A DNA stretch of 64,000 bases from Liquorilactobacillus uvarum DSM 19971 (GCF_001434935.1 NZ_AZEG01000001.1:66914-130913); one strand, 5' to 3'. Counted from the stretch's first letter, positions 9,729 to 23,365 are shown. Translations and numbers: made by a program. The notes: generated from the sequence alone by a model not told the origin.

Positions 9729-10444
9729 TAAATGTTTTCCTCCCACATCTCTTTTATGTATCGATATGCAGCTACGCTATCTGTTGCCTGCGTAATTGCA
9801 CGTCCTACTACAATTGCACTGCTCTTGCGAGCCGCAGCTTGATCAGGAGTCATAACTCTCTTCTGATCACCCACATCAGCACCAGCTAATCTGATACCTG
9901 GTGTTACACGCAAAAAGTTTGCGCTTGTTTTTGTCAAAATCGAATTTGCTTCATAGGCAGAACAGACCACTCCGTCCATTCCTGCTGTTTGAGCCAAACG
10001 GGCGTAATGCAAGACACTTTGCTCAAGTGAAACTGCCACCTGCTGCTCCTCAGTCACCATTTTCTGGTCGGTCGAAGTTAGTTGAGTAATTGCCAGCAAC
10101 TTAGCATTTTTATTACCACCACTGCCATCAAGCAATCCCTCTTTTGCTGCGCGCATCATTTCGCCGCCGCCACTTGCATGCAGTGTCGTCATGCTAACTC
10201 CTAGTTTTCCAATAACACGCATCGTATTTTCAACTGTATGCGGAATGTCATGACATTTTAAATCAAGGAAAACGTCATGTCCCTTAGCTAGAATTGCCTT
10301 AACCATTTCTTGCCCTTCGCTGTAAAAAAGTTCCATGCCAACTTTAACAAAAAGCTTTTCCTCAGCTGGAAATTTATTCAAAAATGTCTCTGTGGCTTGC
10401 CGATTGGGAAAATCTAATGCAATGATTGGTCGCTTAATTGTCAT
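9728..10444 (-). CDS. pyrF: Orotidine-5'-phosphate decarboxylase
   Basis: Decarboxylates OMP to UMP, the last step of the pathway. A TIM barrel of 238 residues from the ATG at 10444. The catalytic signature is DVFLDLKCHDIPHTV (K and D residues, about 58-72), and IVVGRAITQA near the C-terminus binds phosphate. The start is one base after the pyrD stop (TAAAATG), with AAGGGG about 10 bases upstream; the in-frame GTG before it lies inside pyrD. Translationally coupled to pyrD and pyrE. Confidence 0.97.
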   Translation of the reverse strand: MTIKRPIIALDFPNRQATETFLNKFPAEEKLFVKVGMELFYSEGQEMVKAILAKGHDVFLDLKCHDIPHTVENTMRVIGKLGVSMTTLHASGGGEMMRAAKEGLLDGSGGNKNAKLLAITQLTSTDQKMVTEEQQVAVSLEQSVLHYARLAQTAGMDGVVCSAYEANSILTKTSANFLRVTPGIRLAGADVGDQKRVMTPDQAAARKSSAIVVGRAITQATDSVAAYRYIKEMWEENI

Positions 10445-10445
10445 T

Positions 10446-12157
<1,712 letters not shown>

Positions 12158-12194
12158 TTTAGTTCCTCTCTGCTTGAATTCAATCGTTGCCCAT

Positions 12195-15100
12195 CTATTT
12201 CATTACATCAGTTGCAAAAGTCCGATTTTCAAGTGCTTTTATGAGTGCTTCAGCCGTATTGAGCGATGTAATCAATGGAACATTGTGTTCAATTGCCGTT
12301 TGTCTAATTGTAAAACCATCTGATGTAACTTCTTGATCGTGCCCCATTGTATTGATTACAAGTTGCGTTTTACCAGATCTTATTAACTGCAGGATATCGA
12401 TCCTATTTCCGCCTTCTTCACCAATTTTATTGACTTGTTTAACATGTAGATCATTATCGTTCAAAAAACTGGCAGTTCCAGCAGTTGCAAAGAGACGGTA
12501 ACCGATCTGACTGAATTTTTTAGCAAGTGGTAAGACGATATTTTTGTCATGACTATCGATGGTCAACAGAACACTTCCGCTAAGTGGTAATTCCATTTTT
12601 GCTCCTGCGAAGGCTTTAAGAAGTGCCTTCTCAAAAGTATGATCACTTCCCATAACTTCACCAGTCGATTTCATTTCCGGTCCCAGATAACTATCAACAT
12701 CTTCCAACTTACTGAATGAAAAGACTGGAGCTTTGACATGAATTGATTCACTTTCAGGATACAAACCTGATTCATAGCCTAAAGCATTTAAGGATTTTCC
12801 TAAAATAACCTTCGTTGCCACCTGTGCCATTTCGATTCCAGTTATTTTGCTTAAGAAAGGAACTGTCCGACTAGCACGCGGGTTGACTTCAAGAACATAA
12901 ACTTCATCGTTATGAATGATGAACTGAATATTCATGATTCCAACACACTTCAAAGCAACAGCTAATTTTTTGGTTGCTTCAACAATCTGCTGTTTAATTG
13001 CCTCAGAGAAAGATTGGGGAGGATAGACAGCCATTGAGTCGCCCGAATGCACTCCAGCATGCTCAATATGCTCCATAATTCCCGGCAATAATACATCCTT
13101 GCCATCACAAATTGCATCGACTTCACATTCACGACCTTCAAGGTAAGCATCGACTAATATTGGATGATCGATCGCTGCCTTGACATTCTGTTCAAGGTAA
13201 TCGTTCAATTCGTCTTCATTATTCACAATTTCCATTGCACGGCCGCCCAAAACATAACTTGGACGAACTAATACCGGATAACCGATCTCTTCTGCTGTCT
13301 CGATAACTTTCTCTTGTGTTGTTGCTGTCTTGCCAACCGGCTGTTTCAAACCTAAGTTATTTATAACCTGATCGAAAAGCTCACGATCTTCAGCCCTGTC
13401 AACATCTTCAACCTTCGTTCCAAGTACTTTAACACCATTATCTTGCAGATCCGCAGCCAAGTTAATAGCCGTCTGGCCACCAAACTGCACTATTACTCCT
13501 ATTGGTTTCTCAAGCTCAATTACATTCAAAACATCCTCAAGTGTCAGCGGTTCGAAATAGAGCTTATCTGAAATAGAGAAATCAGTCGAAACAGTTTCCG
13601 GATTACTATTCATTACAATTGCTTCATAGCCCAGTTTTTGAATAGCCTTAACGCTGTGCACTGTTGCATAATCAAACTCAACGCCTTGTCCAATTCGAAT
13701 CGGGCCCGAACCGATAACCAAAACTGATTCTTTTGCAGTTGGAACACTTTCATTTTCAGAATCATAAGTGCTATAAAAATATGGTGTCTGTGATTCAAAT
13801 TCAGCTGCACAAGTATCGACCATCTTATAGGTTGGCAATATCGCGGTTTCTTTACGGAAAGTACGCACTTTTTCAGTCGAAGTATTCCATAATTTAGCAA
13901 TTGTTGGATCACTGAAACCATATCTTTTAGCCTTTTTCAGAACATCTTTATCATTTGGATGCTTACAGATCTCTACTTCCAGTTCAGTAATATGCTTAAT
14001 CAGATCAAGAAAATAGTAATTTATTTTTGTCAGCTCATTAACTTCATCCAAAGTATAGCTACGACGGAAGGCCTCTGCAATGTAAAAGAGACGGTCATCC
14101 TGTGCGTGTACTAATTTTTCTTCTAATTTTTCATCGGTAGTTCCTTGAGCCTCGGATGATATCAAATCATCTTCATCGATTTCCAATGAACGAACAGCTT
14201 TCTGGATAGCTTCTTCGGCAGTCCGCCCAATAGCCATAACCTCACCAGTCGCCTTCATCTGTGTTCCCAACTTGCGATTAGCTCGAGGAAACTTATCAAA
14301 AGGCCAGCGTGGAATCTTGGCAACTACATAATCCAGCGCTGGTTCAAATTCAGCAAACGTCGTCCCTGTGACAGGATTCTTTATCTCATCAAGCGTTAAA
14401 CCAACTGCAATCTTAGCAGCCATTTTAGCAATTGGATATCCAGTTGCCTTGGAAGCGAGCGCCGATGAGCGACTCACACGCGGATTAACCTCGATCACAT
14501 CGTAATTAAAGCTATGTGGATCAAGGGCTAACTGGACATTACATCCGCCTTCAATCTTCAATGCACTGATCAAACGCAGTGAAACATCACGCAACATCTG
14601 ATACTCACGATCTGACAGCGTTTGTGTTGGTGCCAAAACGATTGAGTCTCCGGTATGGATCCCAACAGGATCGAAGTTTTCCATTGAACAAACTACCATT
14701 GTATTATCAGCACTATCACGCATTACTTCAAATTCAATTTCTTTGTATCCCATAATACTTTTTTCAATCAGGCACTGAGTCACTGGTGATAAATCCAAAC
14801 CATTTGCTGCAATTTCAGCTAATTGTGCCTTATTATCACACAAACCGCCACCAGTCCCGCCCATTGTAAAAGCTGGACGTACAATTACTGGATAACCGAT
14901 CTCTTCAGCAAATTCAAGTGCCTCTTCAGTTGTGCTGACAGTCTTCGATTCTGGAATAGGCTCATCGAGCTTAGTCATTAATTCCTTGAAGAGTTCCCGA
15001 TCCTCTGCTTGATTGATGGCTTCTAACTTAGTCCCTAAAAGCTCAATCTCAAACTCTTCTAAAATACCGGTTTGAGAAAGCGACATTGCTAAGTTTAAAC

Positions 15101-15383
15101 CAGTTTGACCACCTAAGGTTGGCAGAATCGCGTCTGGATATTCTTGACGGATAATACGTGAAACAGATTCGGTCGTTAAAGGTTCAATGTAAACACGATC
15201 AGCAATCTCTGTATCAGTCATGATTGTGGCTGGATTTGAGTTTACTAAAACAACTTCATATCCTTCTTCCCGAAGCGCCATACATGCTTGTGTTCCAGAA
15301 TAGTCGAATTCCGCAGCCTGTCCGATGATGATAGGGCCGGAACCAATTACCATTATTTTATGAATATCCGTTCTCTTAGGCAT
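12195..15383 (-). CDS. carB: Carbamoyl-phosphate synthase large subunit
   Basis: Makes carbamoyl phosphate from bicarbonate, ammonia and two ATP. Two homologous ATP-grasp halves are clear: the first begins [20 protein letters not shown], the second, near residue 555, has [20 protein letters not shown]. The C-terminal MGS-like allosteric domain carries the [11 protein letters not shown] motif. About 1062 residues, normal length. An ATG at 15392 exists, but AAAGG lies 9 bases before the ATG at 15383, so the form MPKRTDIHK is chosen. It overlaps the carA end by 8 bases, suggesting translational coupling. Confidence 0.98.
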   Translation of the reverse strand: MPKRTDIHKIMVIGSGPIIIGQAAEFDYSGTQACMALREEGYEVVLVNSNPATIMTDTEIADRVYIEPLTTESVSRIIRQEYPDAILPTLGGQTGLNLAMSLSQTGILEEFEIELLGTKLEAINQAEDRELFKELMTKLDEPIPESKTVSTTEEALEFAEEIGYPVIVRPAFTMGGTGGGLCDNKAQLAEIAANGLDLSPVTQCLIEKSIMGYKEIEFEVMRDSADNTMVVCSMENFDPVGIHTGDSIVLAPTQTLSDREYQMLRDVSLRLISALKIEGGCNVQLALDPHSFNYDVIEVNPRVSRSSALASKATGYPIAKMAAKIAVGLTLDEIKNPVTGTTFAEFEPALDYVVAKIPRWPFDKFPRANRKLGTQMKATGEVMAIGRTAEEAIQKAVRSLEIDEDDLISSEAQGTTDEKLEEKLVHAQDDRLFYIAEAFRRSYTLDEVNELTKINYYFLDLIKHITELEVEICKHPNDKDVLKKAKRYGFSDPTIAKLWNTSTEKVRTFRKETAILPTYKMVDTCAAEFESQTPYFYSTYDSENESVPTAKESVLVIGSGPIRIGQGVEFDYATVHSVKAIQKLGYEAIVMNSNPETVSTDFSISDKLYFEPLTLEDVLNVIELEKPIGVIVQFGGQTAINLAADLQDNGVKVLGTKVEDVDRAEDRELFDQVINNLGLKQPVGKTATTQEKVIETAEEIGYPVLVRPSYVLGGRAMEIVNNEDELNDYLEQNVKAAIDHPILVDAYLEGRECEVDAICDGKDVLLPGIMEHIEHAGVHSGDSMAVYPPQSFSEAIKQQIVEATKKLAVALKCVGIMNIQFIIHNDEVYVLEVNPRASRTVPFLSKITGIEMAQVATKVILGKSLNALGYESGLYPESESIHVKAPVFSFSKLEDVDSYLGPEMKSTGEVMGSDHTFEKALLKAFAGAKMELPLSGSVLLTIDSHDKNIVLPLAKKFSQIGYRLFATAGTASFLNDNDLHVKQVNKIGEEGGNRIDILQLIRSGKTQLVINTMGHDQEVTSDGFTIRQTAIEHNVPLITSLNTAEALIKALENRTFATDVMK

Positions 15384-16461
15384 TCTTTTCATCCTTTCTT
15401 ACGTCGATCATGTGCATAAAATCATCAAAAAGATCATCTGCATCGTGCGGACCCGGAGCAGCATCTGGATGAAACTGAACACTGAATGCGGAATAGTCTT
15501 TATGCCGTAAACCCTCAATTGTATCATCGTTAATTTCACGATAAGTAACATTGAGTTTTTGATTATTAATTGAATCAGGACGAACAGCAAAACCATGATT
15601 TTGTGATGTGAAACAGATCCGTCCGGTTGCAACTTCTTTAACTGGATGATTGAAACCACGATGTCCAAATTTCATCTTAAAAGTATCGGCTCCATTAGCA
15701 AGTGCAAATAACTGATGTCCCAAGCAAATTCCAAAAAGTGGTAATTTTTTCTCAACTTCACGAATCATCTCAACAGCATGCGTCAATGACTTTGGATCTC
15801 CCGGTCCATTTGATAAAAGTACTCCATCCGGATGTAATTTAAAAATATCTTCAGCTGTAGCTGTATACGGCAGTACGATTGTATTGCAGCCTCTTTTCGC
15901 TAATTCACGCAGAATACTGTGTTTCAATCCATAATCAACAACAACTACATTCCGCTTATCTCCGGGGTTAGGGTACGCTTTACTAGTTGAAACCTGTTGA
16001 ACAAGATCATGATTGATAACTGTTGCATTTAGCTGATCAAAAGCATGATCCAAATCAGCCTTGGCATCAACAATACTTCCTTTCATAGTTCCATGGGAAC
16101 GCAATTTTTTAGTCAGTTCACGTGTATCAATTCCTGTAATTCCAGGAATATCCATTTGTTCCAAAAATTCTGCGAAAGTTGACTGTTGTCGCCAACTACT
16201 TGAAACACGTGCAACCTCGTGGCAGACAACTCCCTTGCAAGTTGGTTCAATAGATTCATAATCATCAAAATTGACTCCATAGTTTCCAATCAATGGATTG
16301 GTAAAAACCAAAATTTGGTTAGAGTAAGATTGGTCGGTAACAGCTTCTTGGTAGCCGGTCATTCCCGTTGTAAAAACAACTTCTCCATTTGTAGTACTCG
16401 GTGCCCCGAAGCCTTCTCCCTTGAAGATCGTTCCGTCTTCTAAAAGTAAATAACGTTCCAC
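15376..16461 (-). CDS. carA: Carbamoyl-phosphate synthase small subunit (glutaminase)
   Basis: Hydrolyses glutamine and channels ammonia to CarB. The 361 residues have the CPSase small N-terminal domain (residues 1-150) and a class I amidotransferase domain with nucleophile Cys246 in [10 protein letters not shown] and His331 in [15 protein letters not shown]. The third triad position is Asp333, where E. coli has Glu (HPE); see findings. GTG start with AGGAGG 7 bases upstream. Its place inside a PyrR-controlled operon marks it as the pyrimidine-type synthase. Confidence 0.97.
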   Translation of the reverse strand: MERYLLLEDGTIFKGEGFGAPSTTNGEVVFTTGMTGYQEAVTDQSYSNQILVFTNPLIGNYGVNFDDYESIEPTCKGVVCHEVARVSSSWRQQSTFAEFLEQMDIPGITGIDTRELTKKLRSHGTMKGSIVDAKADLDHAFDQLNATVINHDLVQQVSTSKAYPNPGDKRNVVVVDYGLKHSILRELAKRGCNTIVLPYTATAEDIFKLHPDGVLLSNGPGDPKSLTHAVEMIREVEKKLPLFGICLGHQLFALANGADTFKMKFGHRGFNHPVKEVATGRICFTSQNHGFAVRPDSINNQKLNVTYREINDDTIEGLRHKDYSAFSVQFHPDAAPGPHDADDLFDDFMHMIDVRKDEKNA

Positions 16462-16463
16462 TG

Positions 16464-17750
16464 TCAGTCCTCCTTTTGATAAACAATTTTCCCATCAACA
16501 AAGGTCATTTCCGTTTCACCGTAGGCTTTAATCCCTGTAAAAGGCGTATTTGTTCCCTTAGATAGGTAGTTTTCTTTTCTTAATTCAAATTCATCATCTA
16601 AATTAAACACAGCAATATCAGCATTTTTTCCAGGCAAGAGTGCTCCTGCATTTTTTAAATGAAATTTTTGAGCTGGGATAACGCTCATCCATTCCAGCAA
16701 CTGTTCTAATTTAAAGATCCCCTTTTTGACAAAGGCTGTGTAAAGTAACGCAAAAGCCGTTTCACTACCAGTGATGCCGAATGATGCTTGGCACATACTG
16801 CCTTTTTTCTCATCCTCACTATGAGGGGCATGATCTGTTGCAATCATATCAATTGTCCCATCAAGTAAACCATCAATAAGTGCTTGTCGATCTTCTTTTG
16901 ACCGCAATGGTGGGTTCATCTTATAAAAAGGATCGTCTCGCGGGATATCATCATCTGCTAGAAGAAGATGGTGTGGTGCAACTTCGCAGGTAACATTAAT
17001 TTTTTTAGCTTTTGCCCAACGCACCAATTCCACACTCTCCTTAGTTGAAAGGTGGCAAGCATGATAATGCACGCCGGTCTGTTGCGCAAGTATCAAGTCA
17101 CGAGCAAGTTGTGAAGATTCACTGAGCCCCAGCATTCCAGGTAAATTTAGTTCCGCAGCACGCTGACCAGCATTCATAACACCACCGAAAAGCAGTGAAT
17201 TATCTTCGATATGCTCAACGAGAGGCACGTTATACTCTGCAGCTTTCTTCATTGCCAAATACATTGTCCCAGCTTCTTGAATACCGCTGCCATCATCACT
17301 GAAGGCAAACGCTCCAGCACTTTTGAGCGCTTCAAAGTCAGTTAAACATTTTCCCTGACGTCTCTGCGTAATGGAAGCATATTGTTTAATATGAACAACA
17401 CCATCTTTTGCATTACGTGCTTGTACATCCTGCAGCCGCTCAACACTATCTGGAACCGGATCCAGATTAGGCATGGCACAAACCGTTGTGAAACCACCAT
17501 GTGCTGCCGCCTGACTTCCAGTTCTAATTGTTTCTTTATACGTGAATCCCGGTTCGCGGTAATGAACATGCACATCGACCAAACCCGGAGCAATCAACTT
17601 ACCAGCAAGGTTAATCTTTTTTTGAGCATCAATCCCCAACTTTGACAGATTCTTGCCTAAAGCCATAATTTTGCCTTCAATTATCAGAATATCGAGCTGC
17701 TGCAGCTGCCCTGCTTGATAAACCAATCCATTTTCTAGTAAAGTGCTCAT
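16464..17750 (-). CDS. pyrC: Dihydroorotase
   Basis: Cyclises carbamoyl aspartate to dihydroorotate. The 428 residues match the type I (Bacillus-like) enzyme. Zinc ligands are visible in [15 protein letters not shown] (about residues 59-73), in the conserved histidines of VEHIEDN and [12 protein letters not shown], and in the catalytic Asp of [10 protein letters not shown] (about 303-312). The start has AGGAGGTAAAAA upstream and overlaps the pyrB stop by 4 bases; only 2 bases separate it from carA. Confidence 0.97.
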   Translation of the reverse strand: MSTLLENGLVYQAGQLQQLDILIIEGKIMALGKNLSKLGIDAQKKINLAGKLIAPGLVDVHVHYREPGFTYKETIRTGSQAAAHGGFTTVCAMPNLDPVPDSVERLQDVQARNAKDGVVHIKQYASITQRRQGKCLTDFEALKSAGAFAFSDDGSGIQEAGTMYLAMKKAAEYNVPLVEHIEDNSLLFGGVMNAGQRAAELNLPGMLGLSESSQLARDLILAQQTGVHYHACHLSTKESVELVRWAKAKKINVTCEVAPHHLLLADDDIPRDDPFYKMNPPLRSKEDRQALIDGLLDGTIDMIATDHAPHSEDEKKGSMCQASFGITGSETAFALLYTAFVKKGIFKLEQLLEWMSVIPAQKFHLKNAGALLPGKNADIAVFNLDDEFELRKENYLSKGTNTPFTGIKAYGETEMTFVDGKIVYQKED

Positions 17751-18697
17751 TTTTTACCTCCTAAACCACGCCCATTAATTACCGCTTCAATCATTGCCAT
17801 TCTCATAAAGACACCATTTTTCATCTGCGTTGAAAAGCGTGATTTAGGTGCTTCGACCAACTCTGAAGCCAGCTCAACTCCACGATTAATGGGTCCTGGA
17901 TGCATAATAATAGCATTTTCCTTCATTTTTGCATAGCGCTCGACCGTCAAACCATACTCACTATGGTAAGCTGCAGGCGAGAAAGTAACTTCCTGCTGAT
18001 GACGTTCATGCTGAACACGTAATAAAATAAGTACATCCATCTGATCGATTAATTCATCGACTTTGACATAATTGCCAAACTCTTCAAATTCACTTGAATA
18101 CCAGTACTCAGGGCCTGAAAAATAAATTTCGGCTCCGAGCTGTTTCAGCAAACGCATATCACTGCGTGCTACCCGTGAATTTGTCAAATCACCAACAATT
18201 GCAACCTTGAGCCCCTTAAAATGCCCGAACTGTTCGTGAATAGTCATCATATCTAGAAGACACTGCGAGGGATGTTGTCCACTGCCGTCGCCAGCGTTAA
18301 TGATACCCATGTCCAATTTTTGAGTATTGTCTAGATTCACTAATTCATTGTAGTACTCATTTTTCGAATGTCTGACAACTGCCAAGCTGACACCGATTGA
18401 ATTCAATGAAAGTAAAGTGTCATAAAGTGTTTCGCCTTTATTGACTGAACTTGTCGCAGGATCAAAAGGGATTGTTTGAAGACCAAGCTTTTTTTCTGCC
18501 ATCTCAAAACTACAGTGTGTCCTTGTACTGTTTTCGAAAAACATATTAACAGCATAAATCGGCTGTGAAAACTCTGGAACTGCACCTCCTGCTTTAAAAT
18601 ACTCTGCACGATCAATCAGTCCTTCAACTTGATCATTTTCCAATTTTTTTATTGTTAAAAAATGTTGCAGTTTTAAACGTTCTTGCATGTTCAGCAT
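17747..18697 (-). CDS. pyrB: Aspartate carbamoyltransferase catalytic subunit
   Basis: Condenses carbamoyl phosphate and aspartate. About 316 residues with the carbamoyl-phosphate motif [17 protein letters not shown] (about residues 50-68), the [11 protein letters not shown] segment and the C-terminal [11 protein letters not shown] that contacts aspartate. Three consecutive ATGs follow AAGGAG; the third (18697) has the best spacing of 8 bases and is chosen. No pyrI-like regulatory chain is present, as usual in Firmicutes. Confidence 0.97.
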   Translation of the reverse strand: MLNMQERLKLQHFLTIKKLENDQVEGLIDRAEYFKAGGAVPEFSQPIYAVNMFFENSTRTHCSFEMAEKKLGLQTIPFDPATSSVNKGETLYDTLLSLNSIGVSLAVVRHSKNEYYNELVNLDNTQKLDMGIINAGDGSGQHPSQCLLDMMTIHEQFGHFKGLKVAIVGDLTNSRVARSDMRLLKQLGAEIYFSGPEYWYSSEFEEFGNYVKVDELIDQMDVLILLRVQHERHQQEVTFSPAAYHSEYGLTVERYAKMKENAIIMHPGPINRGVELASELVEAPKSRFSTQMKNGVFMRMAMIEAVINGRGLGGKK

Positions 18698-18712
18698 CAT
18701 CATATCTCCTTA

Positions 18713-19999
18713 CTATTTTTCGCTATTAGCTTTTTCAGGCAGGACAAGATTTGCAACAATTCCAAAAATGGTTGCTAATGCAATACTTGTCAGTTGGAAC
18801 TGCCCAATCTGCAGGTAAGTTCCACCGATTCCAATCACTAAAATTACAGCAGTAATAATCAAATTGCGCTTCAATTCGTAATTAACTTTGTTGTCAACAA
18901 GTATCCGTAATCCATTCGATGCAATCATTCCAAAGAGTAAGAAACTTATTCCACCAATGACAGGGGTGGGTATCGACTGGATCAAAGCACTAACTTTGCC
19001 CACAAAGCTGAAAAGAACTGCAAAAATAGCCGCTCCACCTAGAACCCAAACACTGTGTACTTTTGTCATTGCCAAAACACCAATATTTTCACCATATGAG
19101 GTTGTTGGCGGTCCGCCGACAAACCCAGCGATAACAGAAGACAGACCATCACCGAACAATGTTCGATGCAACCCAGGGTTTTTGAAGAAATTTCGTTTGG
19201 TTAGTTTATTCAAAACCATTACATGACCCATATGCTCAGTCATCGTTACAAAAGCGATAGGTGCCATTGCGATGATAGCACCTGGGTACAATTTGAAATC
19301 ATAATTAACAAACATCACTTTAAATGCTGGCAATGAAAACCATTTTGCCGCCGCCACACTTTGAAAATCGACGATTCCAGCAATTACTGCACAGATGTAG
19401 CCGCAGATAATTCCTAGTAAAACAGGGACCATGCTTGCAAACCCTTTTAAAAACATATTGAAGAGAATTGTAATTACGAGTGTGAAAATAGCGACTGCAA
19501 AATACTTCAAATCATAGTGTGAATTATTCAGCATTGCATCATTAGCAGCCGTTGTTGCAAGCGACAATCCAATAACAATGATTATCGGTCCGACAACGAC
19601 AGGCGGCAAAAGACTGTCGACCCATTCTGAACCAAAACGACTGATGAAAAGCGACACGATTACATAAACCAAGCCAGCTGAAATTGCTCCTTGTCCAACC
19701 GCAGGATACCCATAAGTTTTCATCAAGATTTGCATAGTACCAACAAACGCAAAACTTGAACCTAAGTATGCTGGAATTTTAGCTTTTGTACAGAAAATAT
19801 AGACAAGCGTTCCCACACCTGAACTGAACAAAGCAATACTTGGGTTAATGCCCACTAACAGTGGCACCAAAACCGTTGCTCCAAACATTGTGAACAAATG
19901 CTGGATTGATAAAACCAACCAATGTCCGAACTTAGGCCTATCCTGAATATCTAAAATCGCTTCTTCATTCCTGAATTCTTCTTTTTTCTTCTCGCTCAC
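18713..19999 (-). CDS. pyrP: Uracil permease (UraA/PyrP, NCS2 family)
   Basis: Proton-coupled uracil uptake across the membrane, an alternative to de novo synthesis. About 428 residues with 12-14 hydrophobic segments. The QHLFTMFGATVLVPLLVG opening, the IPAYLGSSFAF segment and the GDGLSSVIAGFVGGPPTTSYGENIG substrate-site region are diagnostic. The start is the GTG at 19999 (MSEKKKEEFRNEE); the open frame upstream merely crosses the attenuator leader. The C-terminus runs almost directly into pyrB with no third attenuator. Confidence 0.95.
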   Translation of the reverse strand: MSEKKKEEFRNEEAILDIQDRPKFGHWLVLSIQHLFTMFGATVLVPLLVGINPSIALFSSGVGTLVYIFCTKAKIPAYLGSSFAFVGTMQILMKTYGYPAVGQGAISAGLVYVIVSLFISRFGSEWVDSLLPPVVVGPIIIVIGLSLATTAANDAMLNNSHYDLKYFAVAIFTLVITILFNMFLKGFASMVPVLLGIICGYICAVIAGIVDFQSVAAAKWFSLPAFKVMFVNYDFKLYPGAIIAMAPIAFVTMTEHMGHVMVLNKLTKRNFFKNPGLHRTLFGDGLSSVIAGFVGGPPTTSYGENIGVLAMTKVHSVWVLGGAAIFAVLFSFVGKVSALIQSIPTPVIGGISFLLFGMIASNGLRILVDNKVNYELKRNLIITAVILVIGIGGTYLQIGQFQLTSIALATIFGIVANLVLPEKANSEK

Positions 20000-20021
20000 A
20001 AAAAAATCTTCCCTTCTATAC

Positions 20022-20130
20022 AAAAAAACCTGAATCTTCCTGATCCAGGTCAGCATAAGGTTTGCCTTAAAGGATTTTATTCCTTCAAAGTAGTTCATCA
20101 ACCTTTTTGCTCTCTCTGGAGTCAATTAAA
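20022..20130 (-). promoter_or_regulatory. PyrR-dependent attenuator between pyrR and pyrP
   Basis: The minus-strand RNA contains the PyrR binding loop core ACTCCAGAGAGAGC with AAAAGG following (20125-20099). An alternating segment follows, then the terminator ACCTGGATC...GATTCAGGT with a T7 run (20050-20022). By established PyrR logic, UMP-bound PyrR would hold the anti-antiterminator and let the terminator form. The binding loop departs slightly from the consensus AGUCCAGAGAGGCU. Confidence 0.85.
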
Positions 20131-20143
20131 ATGGTTGTACCAA

Positions 20144-20815
<672 letters not shown>

Positions 20816-20821
20816 ACCCTA

Positions 20822-20850
20822 AATTTACTAGACCGTATTGCTTTTGTCAA
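20822..20850 (-). promoter_or_regulatory. Promoter of the pyr operon
   Basis: Perfect -35 TTGACA (20850-20845), exactly 17 bases, then TAAATT (20827-20822). It overlaps the last codons of rluD, so the pyr operon can be transcribed independently of lspA-rluD. Confidence 0.85.
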
Positions 20851-21733
20851 GTACATTCAGTATTTTTGAAAAAATACTTGGTAATGGAACTTCGAAAACC
20901 ATTTTCTTATGTGTCACCGGATGTTCAAAACCTAGTTTACCTGCATGCAAAAATTGTCCCTTCCCCTTGATTGTTTTGCTGGGACCATAAATGGGATCCC
21001 CAACTAAAGGATGACCAATGTATTTCATATGCACCCGAATTTGATGGGTACGACCTGTTTCTAAAATACATTTCACAAGCGTATAATCGCGATAACGCCT
21101 CAATACTTCAAAATAGGTTACAGCGTGACGTCCATCCGCAACAACCGCCTGCTTTTTGCGATCTTTAGGTGATCGTCCCAAAGGTGCATCTATTTTTCCT
21201 TTATCCGGCTTGATTTTACCATGAACAAGAGCGGTATACTCCCGTATATTAGTTTTGTTTTTCAACTGTGCAGCCAAACTGCGATGTGCCAGATCATTCT
21301 TGGCGACCATCAGCAAACCAGAAGTATCCTTATCAATACGGTGAACAATACCTGGTCTATACTCGCCATTGATCGTTGACAAAGGACAATGATACAGTAA
21401 TGCATTCACTAATGTATGTTCCGGATGATCAGGAGCAGGATGAACAACCATGCCTTGAGGTTTGTTCACGACAAGAACATCATCATCTTCATATACAATA
21501 TCAAGCGGAATATTTTCCGGTTCAACTGAGATACTCTGCACAGATGGCCGATCAAGTTCAAGCAAATCGCCAGACTTTACTTGATATTTTGGCTTAGCAG
21601 TTGCACCATTTACCAATATATTGCCTGCTAGGAGCCATTGCTTAATCTGTGAACGTGAATAATTAGGAAAAAGCTGTGCAGCGACTTTGTCCAATCTTCC
21701 TTTTTGTGTGGTAATTCTGCTCATTTCAGTCAT
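20828..21733 (-). CDS. rluD: Pseudouridine synthase, RluA/RluD family
   Basis: Makes pseudouridine in rRNA. An S4-like RNA-binding domain (residues ~15-75, RSQIKQWLLAGNILVNG) is followed by the catalytic domain with the Asp in HRIDKDTSGLLMVAKN (about 135-150) and the C-terminal GRTHQIRVHMKYIGHPLVGD. About 301 residues. ATGs at 21742, 21733 and 21724 are all possible; GAGA 8 bases before 21733 favours that one. It overlaps the lspA end by 8 bases, as in many Firmicutes. Confidence 0.94.
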   Translation of the reverse strand: MTEMSRITTQKGRLDKVAAQLFPNYSRSQIKQWLLAGNILVNGATAKPKYQVKSGDLLELDRPSVQSISVEPENIPLDIVYEDDDVLVVNKPQGMVVHPAPDHPEHTLVNALLYHCPLSTINGEYRPGIVHRIDKDTSGLLMVAKNDLAHRSLAAQLKNKTNIREYTALVHGKIKPDKGKIDAPLGRSPKDRKKQAVVADGRHAVTYFEVLRRYRDYTLVKCILETGRTHQIRVHMKYIGHPLVGDPIYGPSKTIKGKGQFLHAGKLGFEHPVTHKKMVFEVPLPSIFSKILNVLDKSNTV

Positions 21734-22172
21734 TTTTGTCATCTCGCAGCAAGGCTATCAAGAAAATTACTACACCAATATTCAGCGCAACATCAGCAAC
21801 ATTAAAAATTGGAAAATTAATAAATAACACTTGGAACATATCGACAACGTACCCTAAACGAATCCGGTCGATGAAATTACCGATTGTTCCTCCAATAATA
21901 AAACTGATCCCTAAAGCATACATCCAGTTAGTCCAAAATTTTTTAAAAAGATATCCTAAGACCCCGAGTGCAATGATCGTTATAATAAATAGCAGCCATC
22001 TTTGTCCCGTAAAAATGTTCCAAGCTGCTCCATAATTCCGAATGTGTGCGATCCCTAGAACATGATGAATGAAGCCATAACTCGTGTCCAGTGGAACGTT
22101 GTGCACAACATAAAACTTCACCAACTGATCGAGCAAAACAATTGCACATATCAGCAGAAAATAAATCACCAT
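21726..22172 (-). CDS. lspA: Lipoprotein signal peptidase (signal peptidase II)
   Basis: Membrane aspartic protease that removes signal peptides from diacylglyceryl-modified prolipoproteins, such as the substrate-binding protein at 61116-61955. About 148 residues with four hydrophobic segments. The catalytic aspartates are in GGTIGNFIDRIRLGYVVDMF and FNVADVALN. The ATG at 22172 is chosen because it begins the first membrane segment (MVIYFLLICAIVLLDQ). An SD-like GAGG is 12 bases upstream, somewhat far, so the exact start is uncertain. Confidence 0.95.
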   Translation of the reverse strand: MVIYFLLICAIVLLDQLVKFYVVHNVPLDTSYGFIHHVLGIAHIRNYGAAWNIFTGQRWLLFIITIIALGVLGYLFKKFWTNWMYALGISFIIGGTIGNFIDRIRLGYVVDMFQVLFINFPIFNVADVALNIGVVIFLIALLRDDKND

Positions 22173-22314
22173 TACTGGAGGGCACCTCTTTTCTTTTTTG
22201 AACAGTATCAAAATTTGAATTTGACTCGTTTCCTTCAATGTAAACTAGATTTTTCGCATTTACGTGCTCCAAAAGCCAATCTTTTTCGAAAGCACTATGG
22301 GTTTCCAGACTTTT

Positions 22315-22344
22315 AGTATAATCTCTTGAATACCTATTATACAA
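22315..22344 (-). promoter_or_regulatory. Promoter of lspA-rluD
   Basis: Minus strand TTGTAT (22344-22339), 18 bases, TATACT (22320-22315). The transcript would carry a 5' leader of about 135 bases before lspA. This leader is open in one frame without an ATG; see rejected items. Confidence 0.5.
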
Positions 22345-22453
22345 CAATTAATTAGAACTCTCCAAAAATATTTTTCCTCCACAAATTCATCAGCAATAAT
22401 TTAATCTATTCGGTCTAAATTTCACGTTTTCAAGATTAGCTGATTTCTGCCAA

Positions 22454-23365
22454 TTATGCTACCAAAAATATAACGTTCAGATCTTCAAATCTGTCTTTCA
22501 AGTCATTTTCAATTTCTTTTTTAAAGCTCGACAATCCCTCAATTCGAATTGGCGTAGATATCTTGTGCAAAACGATTTTAACATTCCACCTCATCCCTAT
22601 TTTAATAACTTCAAAGTTAAAATCTTTCAAAACACCTGTTAGTCTCTTCTGAAGAATCCGGCTTATATCATCATTGATTTTCTTATCAGCGACAGTTCCA
22701 TGCGATAATTCAATAAAACTTTGATACAACAACTTTATTGGTTCCTTAATCGTTAAGGCTACCAAGAGGAGTGTAATGATTGAATCACCTATGATCATTA
22801 TGAATTGAAATCCTTGGACTTTTCCTAAAAAATACGCAAGCAAAATACCTAAACCGACACCAACTGATAATACACCATCCATAAATGCAATCTTGCTCTC
22901 AGCAAGAAGCATTGTACTGGCATTCATAATTTTTTGATTGTTTCTGCGGCAATAGTACGCTAGCGAAAAACTCATTGCAACCATGACCAATGTATAAGGT
23001 AAAACCGGTCCTAGTTCAAGGCGCCTGCCAATTCCCAGTGTCATGTAAACTGCAATTGCATGAACACTTCCAATCACAGCAATTATTGTTATTGTAAGCG
23101 AAAACAAAGCTTTGAATACCCCGTATAAGGGTTCGAGTATATACAGGCCATGTGGAAAACGAGCAGTTGTTTTGTTGCTAAAATGCGAAATAAAAATGGC
23201 TGCAAAGCTCGACAACATTGCAATTACTGAAAAATATGCATCAAGAAAGATAGCCTGAATATGTGTGCTATGAAAAGCAATCACACCAGCAACGGCCATT
23301 ATTAAATTTGTGAAAGCACTGAAAACCAACGCATTTTGTTCAATTTTTTTTAATCGATCGGTCAT
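22454..23365 (-). CDS. Cation diffusion facilitator family transporter
   Basis: Predicted divalent metal/proton antiporter. The 303 residues show six hydrophobic segments in residues ~10-215. Segment 2 carries an Asp in IFLDAYFSVIAML and segment 5 an Asp in AFMDGVLSVGVG, the expected metal-site positions, although the usual HxxxD spacing is not exact. A cytoplasmic C-terminal domain follows (residues ~220-303). The start overlaps the marR-like stop by 4 bases (ATGA), so both are one transcript. The metal cannot be named; zinc, manganese or iron are possible. Confidence 0.85.
   Translation of the reverse strand: MTDRLKKIEQNALVFSAFTNLIMAVAGVIAFHSTHIQAIFLDAYFSVIAMLSSFAAIFISHFSNKTTARFPHGLYILEPLYGVFKALFSLTITIIAVIGSVHAIAVYMTLGIGRRLELGPVLPYTLVMVAMSFSLAYYCRRNNQKIMNASTMLLAESKIAFMDGVLSVGVGLGILLAYFLGKVQGFQFIMIIGDSIITLLLVALTIKEPIKLLYQSFIELSHGTVADKKINDDISRILQKRLTGVLKDFNFEVIKIGMRWNVKIVLHKISTPIRIEGLSSFKKEIENDLKDRFEDLNVIFLVA

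Noticed and set aside
20000-20125. N-terminal extension of pyrP (42 residues)
   Set aside because: It crosses the PyrR attenuator and terminator; the GTG at 19999 with its own GGGA SD gives the normal protein.
22173-22347. Open frame in the lspA leader reading ETHSAFEKDWLLEHVNAKN
   Set aside because: Protein-like composition, but it lacks ATG, GTG or TTG with an SD and runs out of phase into lspA. It could be a decayed gene, but nothing supports translation.
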